Source of the DNA: Albugo candida
Lineage: Eukaryota; Oomycota; Peronosporomycetes; Albuginales; Albuginaceae
Length of the DNA stretch: 64,000 nucleotides
Reading direction: 5' to 3'
NCBI GenBank assembly: GCA_905220665.1
Contig: CAJNAR010000002.1
Span: 372,001 to 436,000, forward strand
Under the pieces are notes generated by a model that was given only the letters and a program-made list of their open reading frames with translations, made no database searches and was not told the origin of the DNA. A program made the translations under genes and the position numbers. Positions 11,417 through 23,500 of the stretch are shown one piece after another. Position 1 is the first letter of the stretch, and each line of letters opens with the position of its first letter.

Positions 11417-13421
11417 CTAAGGAATACCTGTACCTGATAGATGGTTGTTCAAATCGGTAGAGTCCCAATCAAGCATATCCGCGGTACCAAGGATCTTCTC
11501 ATAGGGAAGCGAGTATCTTTCCACGTTTATCTCGGCTCTGTCTCCGTGTCTCTCGATTCTCATCCTTCCCTTGAGGTTCATTACAGTCACTAGGAGGCAT
11601 CTCCCCTTTCTGCATGAGCCCATTTTTCTGCGCCCCTTGATCCGCGTAATGTCCCGCATGATCGATATCATTTCCTTCATATAAGCGACTTCGCTTGGTT
11701 CTGGCATTCGAATACGTTCCCGCATTACTTATTTCTTGACCCTTACCACCCCGCCGACTTTCATCGCCGAAGTTATCCTGAATTCCCGCGGAAACCTGAC
11801 TTCGCTCCCTTCCCGTTATATAATATCGAGCAACTACTGACTTCGACGGTATCGGCCGAAGGGAAGAGATGTCCAATTCCCCTTTATCAACCATATATAA
11901 GATCCCACACTCCGCGGTACAATCGACTTCTTTGGGAGCACCCACCTTCCAGATACTCCTGGCTTCGATAAAGTCGATGATAAAAAAAAATAAAAAATGT
12001 CCAATCTGGAGGTGAGACAAGCATAACAACCTAGAGCTGGATTAGCTAGCCATCCTTGACTCACTGGTTGTTGATTTATTTCAGATGGACCGCTATTCTC
12101 CAAAGGTGCTATACCGAAATGGTAAACAGTTTGTAAGGAACATTGGTAACTTTTTTGCATAATTCATTCGTCCACTCAAATCCGAATGAAATGCATTCCG
12201 AAATGGTAAACATATTGAACTTTCTTTTTGATGAAATCAGAAACTCAATGTGCGACAGTCTTTTTATTCCATATCCAGCTTTTGACTCCAAGCAAGTCTG
12301 ACATTGTTCGCGATGCTCCTCTTCGTGTTCTACCCACATACAATTTGTGATTGTAAGTTGAATCGATGAATCCTGAACGGATGGGTTCCTCGCTGGAAAA
12401 TGTGCAGCCATATTGTAGTAGAGCTTGTCCTGGGAAACTGAATTGTCAATGTTCTGGTTAGAAACTATTCCACATTGTCCCGTAGCTTCCGGCATAATCG
12501 GTCCGCAAATCTTTGAACATTGTTGCCCAAAAGATGGAGTTTCTTTCGATATCACGAAAAAGTACTGCACGTTTATTCCAGGATGTCCTTCAAAATCCAT
12601 TTTGGTTGTTGATATCATAGACCAGTACCACCATCCCAGAAATTTCAGTCGCTATGCAGCCAAGGTAGTCCTTTCGCAGTTCAGTAGCCGCGGAAGTCCG
12701 ATAGCATAGTGATTTCCATTTTACACTCTCATAAATCGATCCGATCGCGAGATGAAAAAAATCCTGCGATGCATAATCATTCCCATCGGGTTTTGCGAAA
12801 CGAGCGCTGAATAATTTTCTGACAAGATGCTTACAAGGATCCCCATCAATTTCAGCACTGTACCCGGTGCATATACCGACATCACACATGGCTCAAAATT
12901 TCTACTTCGACGTGTATGTAGCACATGCAAATAGTGCTCCTGTGCATTTTTGGTTACCAGGTAGAGCTTTCGTATGCTTCGGGAATCACTCGTCATTTTC
13001 ATGCAGCTGCCGCATTCAGCACTCGTTTGCGAATCTGTGAGTACACATAACGCTTCCAACGTTGTCGGTCTAATATCACTCGACTTTGAAGAAGATACAG
13101 CGGTGTCCATATTTTCAGGATGTGCCATTATGATGGAGCCACATATACTTTCACTCTGACAGTCTATTCCGGCTCTTGTAAAAAAAAAGCCAGGCCATAC
13201 GCGTCGAATTTTGCTGTGGTAAGCGATGGATTTGAGTTGTGCGTATGGGTAGACGCAAGCGAAAGACGATTCATTCCGGCAATTTCTGTTAGGCAGGACT
13301 GGCACTTGCCTAGATCGCTTTGGAGACTAAATGTTGCGGTGGTTATTAGTCGCTGATTGGCATCAGTACCCGTGTCTAAAAGCGACACAGCACAGAAAAG
13401 AAGCCAGTGTTGGTGGAGCAT
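11417..13421 (-). pseudogene. CCG-class effector-like pseudogene 2, multiply frameshifted
   Basis: On the minus strand it starts with the same MLHQHWLL signal-peptide opening as the intact gene at 18124. The family's order follows in pieces: CQSCLTEIAG, a CGSCMKMTS segment, CLGCIATEISG, CQTCLESKAG (another C-X2-C-X5-G), a CYACLTSRLDI module and a basic tail. At least five frame changes or stops separate the pieces, near 13.2, 12.85, 12.6, 12.13 and 11.75 kb. One break falls by a run of nine A/T bases at about 13181-13189, so homopolymer errors should be excluded. Otherwise this is a dead copy. It is the closest relative of the plus-strand fragment at 29.3-30.0 kb (shared NMDTAVSSSKSS). Confidence 0.88.
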
Positions 13422-13525
13422 GGACAGCAATTCTTGTTTCCTCCAAAGGAATTTGTGACGAGTTACAAGTTGAGAATTGTACGTCAGAGAAAAAGCGAAA
13501 TATGATTGGTCGTTTGTTCTATGGT

Positions 13526-13536
13526 TATCAACCAAT
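13526..13536 (-). promoter_or_regulatory. ATTGG (CCAAT-box) motif upstream of CCG pseudogene 2
   Basis: On the minus strand this reads ATTGGTTGATA, 115 bp before the start codon at 13421. It matches the motif before the other CCG loci. Confidence 0.45.
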
Positions 13537-15540
13537 TAGAAAGATAGAAACATATGTGGAAATGGGTATCGTGTCATCATGCAGAGAGACTAGTGATATT
13601 TGATACGAGATCTCCTATCTCTATCACAATGCATTTTCAAGTTGTCTAGTCAAATTGTAAAGGAATTCATGTAGTGGAACTGTCTCATGGAAGTCATGTG
13701 GAAACATCTAGTGTGGATTGAGAGAACCTTGATTCTTTAAAATGTACCAATAGAATAGCTCGTGAAAGCATCTAATGAGACACAAACCAGAAAAAAGACG
13801 CACGTTAGAGGCCAGGTGCGCCTTCTTATACGTGACAATGGTCACATCGAATGAACAACCTGTAATTATGGATACTGATAAGATATGACAGGACCCCATT
13901 ACATTGGATATTGTGACTGCATGCAAGAATGCATAAGGAACGATAAAGGATGTTCTTACAGTATACAGCTGAACTAATGAGGTAGTAGAGTTGAGCTACA
14001 GGTAAAGTGAAACATAATAAAACGGGCATGTAAAAGTGCTCAAGCAACATGTAAAATTCCACTTTATCGCCTAGTATAGCTTCTGTTTAGTTCTCTGGCT
14101 GATTGTCATCGTCTCTAGAATGAAAAGATCATTGGTTTTCGTGTGATCGAGTAGCAGTATATACCTAAAGTATCATCAACTTGCATAGTGTAGCAATTGG
14201 AGAAATTTTATATAATCTTTACTCCGGAACCAACGGAATCTGCACCATTTGTGTCATATCCGACCTCCTGCATTCTTGGTCTACTTCTGTTTTTATTGAC
14301 GTCGTCGTTGGTGCTGGTATAAACCTTAGACCGGCTATGAATGTAAGCATGTGCTTTTAAGCTATAGCGGTAGTGCATGTATCTCATTTGTCTTGGATGC
14401 ATCGTTGGGTGAAATGATTTGCATATTAGGATCAGATTTTTACAATCTGATCAAATTGCATTGCGCTTCTGCATGACCATTTCATACCATTACCTACAAC
14501 GGGAACATGACAAGTTTGGGAATATTGAATGGCCAAGCATAGCAAATATTCTTCTTTGCTACGTGATTCTAAATGCGTGCCATGCTGGATAGAGCTTATG
14601 TTTCTTAATCCAACGCAAGTAGACCAGTTTCCTTCAAATAAACCGACTGCAACAAAATTGTTATCAGCTTACAAAACGCTACATGACTTTTACATGACTC
14701 GATTTTACCTCTAAATTGATCTACATGACTATTGCAATCACCAAGGTACACATTCGTCTCATACTGTCGAATTCTAAAAGAAGAACTGTTTTTCTTGTAA
14801 GACATCTTCTTACTACAGCTTATTGCATTTTTATTTCCTATTTCCTAATCGTTCATTGCCTTTGCAGCTTTTTTCATAAAAGCCGTATTCACTCATTCGC
14901 TCGGCGTCAATGCGCCTGCCTAAGTGCCAAGATTACATATATGCTCGTCCTGATAAGACAATTTCCGATTTTCGACCTTTCTCGTCGGCACTATTTCCAA
15001 CAAGCAGCCACAGAAGAATCCCTATTATGACGTCCGGATCGAGCCGAGATAGAACATTTTTAGAAAGTGCTAGTGATGCATGCTGCTCCTATTGTATTCC
15101 AAAAAGTATTGTCGTTTCTATTTTCATTTCTTTAAAAAGTGAAATGAGGGTATGATCAACGGATCCTCTACTCTTCTAATAGCAAATCTTTTTACTCTTT
15201 TCCACTGAGTCGTTTTATAGCTGTAGCCAAAAAATGATAGTGCTAGTGTCCACATTTGGTCCCGGTAATATTTTTATTTTGTTTGAAATACAGAATGTCA
15301 TTGAAACAAGACGTTTTCCTAAGCACCCTTTGAATAGAAATGTATCCAAGGTCGGCTGTAGCTGTAAAAGGATACCCACGATACTAGGGCTCAGAAAGTA
15401 AGGGGTGAGAAATGTTTTCTTGAGAATGAATTCGGAGTTGCGTCCGGCAGAAGAACGTGTGATTAGCTACACTTACAAATTTTAACCCGCGGAGAGAACG
15501 CAGATCTGCTGAAGCGAACAAAAAGCCGTTGTTTCAAGAG
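13537..15540. other. Intergenic, duplicated 5' flank of CCG pseudogene 2
   Basis: The block around 13835-13900 (tggtcac, then ggatactgataagatatg) resembles blocks upstream of the CCG loci at about 18640-18710 and 35230-35282, so the upstream flank was duplicated with the gene. A remnant matching 10244-10360 lies at 14208-14290 (minus). No supported gene. Confidence 0.5.
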
Positions 15541-16340
15541 TGCCATGTGCACGCAGGCTGACGGGCACATTACCATACGCATGAGCTATCAATATACAAC
15601 TTGGCATAAGAGACAAAATCAAAGTCAAGAAGCTTCCTTCAAAGTGTAATCCAGACTAATTACCACATATAAGCGAGGGATGCCTGCAAAAACGGTGGTC
15701 AAGTAAGGCACACAAAAAGCTCACAAAAGCGGACGCAAAAGAAGGGTAACTCTCGGCGGAGAAGCACTACCGATGCCGTACTTCGAGCCAATAAATCACA
15801 TGAATTGTTGTGGAATCGTCTTATTTTTGGAGCTAGCATCGACATGTGGTAAATGTGACGTTTCTAATCAGTATAATCAAATGAGATCAAAGAATAGACA
15901 GAGGACAGATACTTCTCAATGGTGCGACACGGATACGTGTTCTCTGGCTGGCACAATCGGCTGTAGCATTGTCGCTACCGCAGTCATGGACCAATCTCGG
16001 CAAATTATACAGTAGTGTGCAGTCTTTCTGGTGGCTATTGACTCAATATATAGTTCACCTTTTTGCAGGACCGAGAAGAGGTGCGTAAGCGTGGTAAGCG
16101 TTGTCATTTATACCTTGCCAAAATCAGTAATGGCCTCCATCAAACTTTATACATGACATCAGTCAACGTGTTTCTACAAGTGATAGATCTTGCAACATGG
16201 TAAGATGTTTAGCTGATAGAGTGTTTTTGAATGGATGTACGCCTATTCGAGTATATTCGTTTATAAGCTTCTTTTCATAGAAATACCAGTATCCCCTCTC
16301 ATTCTGCTTGATTTCATCTTTTTGTGCCTCTTGATCGTCA
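15540..16340. repeat. Duplicated 3' flank of CCG gene 3
   Basis: This shares stretches with 32560-33170 and, more weakly, with 27590-28000 and 48440-48560. Examples are ggtcaagtaa, tgtagcattgtc, gcatggaccaa-type and the ctcaatatatagt-cacctttttgcagga block near 16040-16072. The 15.7 and 32.7 kb copies both sit just beyond the 3' end of a minus-strand CCG locus. The 80-codon frame at 15773-16015 lies in this repeat and is not conserved in the other copies, so it is not called. Confidence 0.6.
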
Positions 16341-16369
16341 TCCTTACCTTGATTTTGCTTGCTTTCGGT

Positions 16370-18124
16370 CTAAGAATTGTCCGATCTTTGCATGGGACGT
16401 TTTTTATGTGCCCCTTGCTCCGTACGGTGTCCTTCACTTGAGATACCTTCATTTCGATCATTTCCATCGTTTGGCGCAAAAGAGTGACTTCGTTTTATTC
16501 CCGTCAAATGATCTGGATCTGTCACTGAATTCGAAGATATCGTTCTAAGCGAAGAGATATCCAGATTTTCTTTCAACACCATTGCTAGGTATCCACAATT
16601 CTCGAAGCATTCATATTCTGGTGGAACACCAACCATCCAGAACTTGAGGGTGACAAATCGATCAATGATCAAAACATCGAACCGGGTTGTAAGGCAAGTA
16701 TAGCACTCAGTAGTAGCTATTTCATAGAGTACCAGACTGACCGGATGTTTTGTTGAAGGTGCCACCAGTCCGTTTCTGCCATGAAGCTCAAGCCGTGGTA
16801 GGCCGGAATAGAAACAAAGTTCGTCTGGAACATTGGTCATTTTCTTGCATAACGTCGGATCAGATCTGTGGGATATACAACTCGAGATGGGCAACGGCTG
16901 CAAGTGCATTTCCAATGATATCAAAAAATCAATGTGCGACAGTCTTTTTGCAGCATATCCAGCTTTTTCCTCCACACAAGTTCGGCATAATTCGCGATGC
17001 TCCATGTAATGCTCTACCCCCATACATTTGGAAATTTTAGGCTCATTCGAGGAATGAGCTGGTATGAGTTGATTCCTCCTGGGGATTTCTTTTGCCATAT
17101 TGTAGTAGATTTTCCCTTTGGGATATGAAGTGTCCATACTCCTATGAGAAGCTGTAAAACATTCTGATTTTGGTTTCAGAGTAATCGATCGACAAGGTTT
17201 GTCACATTGGCGCGTTGAAGTTGGACCTCCTTTTGATATCACAAAAACGTACTGCTCACTATTTTCAGCTTGTTCGGCTGATGCATGCTCGATGGTGCTA
17301 TGATCGACCAAATTTACCATTCCGGATGATTCAAGCGCTATACAGTCAAGACAGTTCGTTCGTTGATCATGGGGCGCTGAATTTCGATAGCATAATGGCC
17401 GCCATCTCAAACTTTCATATATAAATTCAGTCGTGTGATACAATCCATCGTCAGCTGCAAGAGATTCCGGCAGTACCGACAGAACAGCTTTTGGTGGTCT
17501 GTAGTGAACGGTGGATAGTTTTCTGAGAAGATAGTCACACGGATCGCCAATAATGTCATAATCGGGTCCAATACAGATACCCGACAGCTTACATGGCGTG
17601 AAAACGTTATGTTGATTTGTGAGTAGCGCATACAGATACCGCTCTTGATCCTTTTTGGGTACCAGGTGGAATTTTTGTATGCTCGGAGAGCCACTTGTCA
17701 TTTTGAGACAGTTACCGCAATCAAAACTTTCTACCGAATACGTGAGAACGCATAACGGTTCCAACTTGTGTTCAACGGCATACAAAGAACCCAATAAGGA
17801 CACTGCGGTGTTTATTGGCTCAGAACCTGTTATTGTCATGGAGCCGCACGCAACATCATTCTGACAGTCTACTCTGGCTCGCAAAAAGGAAGAAGCACCA
17901 CCAGACGCTTGGAAATTTACTATGGCATGCGGTCGATTAGAGTTATGCACAGGGCTTGACGTAAAGGAAAGACGATCCAATCCAGCAATATCTGTCAGGC
18001 AGGATTGGCACTCGCCTAGATCACTTGTTGAAGGTAGTTTGACGGTGATAGTGATTGGTTGGGTGGTATCAACAATATCCATAAGCCAGACACCATAGAA
18101 CAGAAGCCAGTGCTGATGCAGCAT
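16370..18124 (-). CDS. CCG-class secreted effector-like protein 3, intact
   Basis: Open minus-strand frame. The frame extends ten codons further upstream to a TTG at 18154, but the first ATG, at 18124, gives 584 residues starting with a signal peptide (LHQHWLLFYGVWLM) and matches the pseudogene at 13421. In this numbering, exact C-X2-C-X5-G motifs lie at residues 39-48, 136-145 and 380-389. C-X2-C-X6-G is at 258-268, and a fifth C-X2-C sits in the CYTCLTTRFDVLI segment. The tail is basic (AHKKRPMQR) and ends differently from gene 1. Probable role: secreted host-directed effector of the Albugo CCG class. Its promoter holds the shared ATTGG box, and the 3' flank is a repeat also found beside the locus at 33165. 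Confidence 0.9.
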   Translation of the reverse strand: MLHQHWLLFYGVWLMDIVDTTQPITITVKLPSTSDLGECQSCLTDIAGLDRLSFTSSPVHNSNRPHAIVNFQASGGASSFLRARVDCQNDVACGSMTITGSEPINTAVSLLGSLYAVEHKLEPLCVLTYSVESFDCGNCLKMTSGSPSIQKFHLVPKKDQERYLYALLTNQHNVFTPCKLSGICIGPDYDIIGDPCDYLLRKLSTVHYRPPKAVLSVLPESLAADDGLYHTTEFIYESLRWRPLCYRNSAPHDQRTNCLDCIALESSGMVNLVDHSTIEHASAEQAENSEQYVFVISKGGPTSTRQCDKPCRSITLKPKSECFTASHRSMDTSYPKGKIYYNMAKEIPRRNQLIPAHSSNEPKISKCMGVEHYMEHRELCRTCVEEKAGYAAKRLSHIDFLISLEMHLQPLPISSCISHRSDPTLCKKMTNVPDELCFYSGLPRLELHGRNGLVAPSTKHPVSLVLYEIATTECYTCLTTRFDVLIIDRFVTLKFWMVGVPPEYECFENCGYLAMVLKENLDISSLRTISSNSVTDPDHLTGIKRSHSFAPNDGNDRNEGISSEGHRTEQGAHKKRPMQRSDNS

Positions 18125-18300
18125 GAGTGAGAAAGCATTGTTTCCTTCTTTCAATGCCTAAACTTATCACTTCCCCCGTCCACTAATTCTATAGAAGAAA
18201 AGTGCCGCATGGTAAAACCCTTTCAATACCAAGTGCTCTGGATTACCATTTTTGAGGTTTTTCGAAAAGAAATCGTTGTATGTGCACAAGAATGACGGCT

Positions 18301-18310
18301 TTCAACCAAT
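18301..18310 (-). promoter_or_regulatory. ATTGG (CCAAT-box) motif upstream of CCG gene 3
   Basis: The minus strand reads ATTGGTTGAA, 186 bp before the ATG at 18124. Confidence 0.45.
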
Positions 18311-20560
18311 AAAATGGAAATATGGGAAAAGCGTCAATACTCAGTCTTATCGGCTTGCAAGAAAACACCGATTTGCGCTTTGTCACCTGCTTTGTACATT
18401 GATAACTTTTTGCTGACAATTTAATCAAAATGCTGAAGCTATAATACATAAAATTCATGGAAATGGAAGTGTTTTGAGAAAATTCGAATGCGGAATGCGC
18501 ACATGTTGATTCAGCAATGTGAATCAGATAGAATGACTAAGTAATCAACTCGATTCATGCGAGTGGGTGAAAGCGGTTGGTAAAGGCTTGGTCGCGCGGT
18601 TCCAAAGGTACACGATTTAATAATGATGCTTGGCATTCAGTTTAGTCGAAAATGATCAATTTGTATGATTTAATTGCAATGATAGATACCGATGAGATAT
18701 GCGAAAAAGTAATCGAATATAATCTATTTAATTTGCTTCATATTGCATCTATTAAGTTGAGTATCGTGTCTGCACGCATGGATCAAGTAGACCAACAAAG
18801 GACGATTGGGGATTCCTGGTGAACATAGCAAACAATTGCGTTTCCGGTGGAGCTTAAGGACAAGCGTTTGATAATAAAATGAACATTTATCTTTTGTTTA
18901 CGCTTCTGAGCAGCATACAAAAAGTCTAAGATACTTTATTGCTCTCCACGAAACCGTTACCATCTTTTCTATCGTCATTGAAATGGCGCGAAAAACATTA
19001 TAAAACATCCCTCTTTGTCATCCATTGCATATTCCAGCAATGTCAGTGGTTCTCATGCCACCGGAGCTTCACTTTCTATGTGATGCTTTCAGCACCACTT
19101 AATGCTGATTTTGAACACCATGCGATTTTAATCATTTTTATCGCTCATTCGAAAAAGTCTGAGTCATCATCGTTTGTTGCTCCCATTTTCTAGTAAATGA
19201 GAAAGCCATCATAACCTTCCTTTATAGATTTGGAACCAATAAGACAGGTGCAAGGTACATATCGAGCACCGTGGATATCAATGGAAACATAGTTCGCTAA
19301 TCGACTATCAAGGCAGAAGAAGACACAAGCGAGTATTTCATATGAGATTGTAACAGGCACCAATCATCACATGTCATACTTTAAAGTATCTATGGTGCTC
19401 AAAAAAAGTTTATAGCGTCAGGAGTCTTACTTATAGATACTTGCTTCAATAAGGCTTCGGTTGATATTGTTGAGTAAACAATTAAACTCGGAAGCAAAGG
19501 TGGTGATGGGGAAGCCTCTCTCTATAGGAATGTGTTCAATGAGGCCAAAATGTGGTATCAATGAGGTAGAGATATCGACATTGGAGTGGTTATATGAACG
19601 TTTCTAATAATGACTTCTTTGAATAAAAATAAGTTAGATGAAGAATCATATAGCGTACGAAATGTAGGAGATCATATTACTTGAAGCGAAATCATGTATG
19701 AGAATGTCGGCTGAGATCTTGCTCCTGCATGCTATGATGCAGAGGTTTCGAAAAAGTAAGTGTTTTGTTTAGCTATGTTAATTGTGACCTCAGAAGTATT
19801 CAAAAATGCCAAACCCGTCTTGAAACAGGCGAAATAATCTTAAACGAACGTACTCCTGTGCTCAAGTATTTAATGATAGTGAAGCGAGTGTCTCATGAAT
19901 CTTATCCACCCTTGACTTTCTTCAACCCAATTTGCTTCAAAAGAACGCGTTTTATTCCCTCAGCTCAGCTTGCCGATCTGTCTATAACTCTCAAGATTAT
20001 GGGCAAAGCGGACAGATATAGAGGCGTTACCATCTTAATTCGTAAGGCTTTAGATGTCCCGCAACAATGACCTATGATTGAAGTGCGCAACATCCAGAAA
20101 GTCGAGGTTACCGCAAATTATTTCATCACAACCATCTTTCTGGGGATAAGGCATGCATAGCAACCTGGAGTAGGACTTTCTGAATTTGCTATGATGACAG
20201 CATGTTCGACCTTTGTTTGTTCTTTAGCGTAGAGCAACCATTACGCTGAAAAAGAGGTAGAGTAAAATGCTTAGAGCAACTTGATACAATTCGGACAGAT
20301 GTGCTGATGATGTCTGAATTGCTTGAATAAGAGAAACCAACTTCTCTATATTCCTATGCTAGCTTGAACCATAAATATACATACAAAACAATACATAAAC
20401 AAGTGCCTATGAAAGAAGCTAATCTGCCTTCCCTCTGATATCCTTGTCCTGACTTCTCAATTTGCCGGCTGATGCGTAATCCACCAATCTAGCAGAAACA
20501 ACTCGAAAGACAAACTTTTTCAACCACCTCCAACTTTCTCCTCTCGAGCGGAGTGGTTTG
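18311..20560. other. Intergenic, duplicated 5' flank of CCG gene 3
   Basis: The part near 18640-18720 resembles flanks of other CCG loci. Around 19310-19370 is a degraded match to the tRNA-like segment at 10.52 kb. A 101-codon frame at 19765-20070 has no recognisable features and no visible relatives. No gene is supported. Confidence 0.45.
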
Positions 20561-20562
20561 AG

Positions 20563-20586
20563 TCGACATATCGACATATCGACATA
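20563..20586. repeat. (TCGACATA)x3 tandem repeat
   Basis: Three exact 8-bp units lie at the 5' margin of the LINE relic that follows. Confidence 0.9.
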
Positions 20587-20599
20587 GTCCCCAGCTACT

Positions 20600-23500
20600 A
20601 TTCACTTGTACTGACGTGTTAACGCTCGCCAGTCACCTGGCCTTAGGTGACTGAGTAGTTACGTGGAAAGCGCCCTCACCCCCAGTGTGACGATACAGGG
20701 TGGTAAAGGTGGTACATATGGTATAGTCACTGCCTCGTCGCAAGGTAATGCAAAGGAAATCGCAAGTGTGGACGAATCCAAACACCCCTCTTTGACAGAC
20801 ATCATTAGATCCCATGAGTCCTTACGAAAGAAAAAAGATAGAATTAGAGCGCAATACCACGTGAAGCTTCAAAAACCTAAAATCTTCAGATGTTGGTGGA
20901 GAGTATCCGGAAGTGTCCGCAAGGCATTTCAAGATTGTGAAAACAATTCCACAATAATTTTGGAAACGGACCAGCCACTGACTAGCATTCCTATTGAAAA
21001 ATGAATGAGATCAATCCTCCGGAATCACGTTAACCCGACGTTTGAGTCTCTCGTGGATGATCGTCAGATTGAACAGTTTCTAAACTACCAGGCGAAATGT
21101 TCGTGTCATGGTTACGTCCCGGACGCATGTGAGGAGCTGGAGTGCCGGAAAGTCACCGTTGTAGGCGAAAAGTATTTCTCCGAATAATACTACACCTCAG
21201 AACGTCGCTTCTATCGGGTTGTATTCGGTGTTGGTCTTGAGGTCGAAAGGGAGGTTATTTGACCTAGAAAAGAAGTGTAAAATACTTCTCGATACCTGGC
21301 GAGAGTAAAATTTTTTTCAAAAAAGTGGTTATGTCGACGTGACGAATGAACTTTGCATCCTCCAGTGCGTAGAGCATTGATGCATGCTGGTAAGATATGC
21401 GAGAAAATCACATTCGGCGAACAAACCTTTCCAGTTCGGGAAAACATGCTTCGATTCCGACGAAGCTACCACGTTCTGTCATCGTTGACCATACTTTTGG
21501 ATTTGGGAGCCGCTGCTACTTCCGCGACTGCAGATCCAAAACCAAAGAAGAAAACAACAAAAACGGCTCCGGTTCGCACCTCAAAAATCATGGAAAGCTA
21601 GGTAAAATGGTGACAACAATAGTCCAACGGAAACTATCCGAGAACATCTAGTTTGAATCAAACTCTTCTCCGAATATCACACAACCGGAATGAACACAAT
21701 TTCTGCAGCTATCTTTTCCAATCCTACATTCAAATAACAGTCTATCGCTTCATGGGTGAACGGAACCGGGAAAGCGAGATAAGGATAGAATTGTGCAGGT
21801 GGTTTGTTCACGCGGAAACGTCACCGTGAGGAGACATTCCGACACATGGTGACGAAAGCGCGGCTTAGTGCTCTACATGGCTTGGGGAACATAATTATTT
21901 CAAATTACTTTTGGCAATGGAGGTGGAGATAAAGGAAGTCAGAGCAGTTGGCAGTCCGGAGGATGGAACATGGTTTCAAAATATTCCCGAAAAAACACGG
22001 ACATCAGAGGAAGTAGCCACTTCAACAGAGGCTGGCCATTTCTGTTCGCAACGCCACACGAAGGTTGAAAAACCAGAGCAAGCAACAAGAGTTAGCGAGT
22101 GGCGGAGCTAATAGAAATGGCTTTTAAAAATTCCATTCATACAATCAGAACGGACAAGCTGGTTCAAACGGATGCACAAATCGAACATGTGCGAAGGCTG
22201 GTTCAGATACGCACGAATCCAGACGAAATGATTCGAGCATCACTTGATCATTAGATCGCTTTTAATGGTGCGCTGATCGCCTGTATAGAGTCCAATGACA
22301 AAGCATTGAACGATGTTGTGCATCTGCTGGTCAATCAAGTATTCTCTGCTTAGGAGTGGAATGAAGATATAACGTTTGTGACACGATAAAGTCGAGGTGG
22401 TGGTGGGAAAGTTGCATCGAAACGTAGTGTGATGTTTAAGAAAAATCACCATATGGTGGAGGGCGGTGCCGAAAATAGTTCTCGGCTTGTCGCGAACAAT
22501 GAAACCTCTCGCTATGATATAACTCCTACTCGTATGTACTGCCCCACTCGTTCAACAAATGATCAATGGATCCAATATTTCACAGATTGGCCAGTGATTT
22601 ACATCCGGAGCCACAACTCCCCATTATTGCGAACGAATGTGCTAGTATCGCAGTCACGATCAGAGGGAGGCATCAAGTTCTGGTAGCAATGGCTTGAAGT
22701 TGAATGGGAAGGGGTTCTCTGTAGTGATATCGACGAGCTATCCCTTTAAAGTTACTTTTTCCCGGAAGAACCAGGAACACTACATTTCTCAATTCAAGAT
22801 GCTAACAAGAAATTGACTGCTGGTCCGCTTCGACGTGAATGCTAAGGGCTTCTCGATAAGTTCAACGTGGAAAAATATCCCAGCACTCAACGTGGATGTC
22901 AATGAAATTCATATAAATGGTCTTCTTTTTATTTATCACGTCCTATGAGAGCACTCGATTTGGTCACTTCAAGAAACAAATTTTCACAATCACAACCAAC
23001 TGGAATTGTTTCAGTTTTTATTACATTGAATACACCACATATGTTTGTCAATGACCACAACAGTGCTTTTCTACACCCAGCTGAAAATCGTACTGGTGGT
23101 GCTATTTATGGCAATCGTTCGTTCGAAACTTTCCCGGTGATAAAAAAGCTGTAGCACGCACTGAACGAAGCATTCGAAATCGTCATTTGGTTTATGATTT
23201 GCTTATTCACGCTGCAACGGTGTATATTTACAATGTATATGCATCGGTCAAGGCCGAGATAAGAGTGATTTTCTTCGATTCATTGCTGTTCAACGATTTT
23301 GAATCGGACGCAATACATCTCGTATTTGATAATTTTCATACGCCACTAGATCCAGCTATCGATCCTTCGAGTGGAGCAACAACTGGTCACGAACCAATTC
23401 GATTAGCGTGTTTGGAATGGATTTTCCTAGTTGAGTGTGTTAGACGCTTGGCGAATCCAGCATCCGACTGAAAAAGTATTTATGTCGGAATAGCTATTTC

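Noticed and set aside
15773..16015. 80-codon Cys-containing frame
   Set aside because: Sits in a duplicated non-coding flank and the frame is not kept in the parallel copy near 32.7 kb.
18125..18154. Longer N-terminus for CCG gene 3 (594 residues)
   Set aside because: The upstream codon is TTG; the ATG at 18124 gives a proper signal peptide and matches the start of locus 2.
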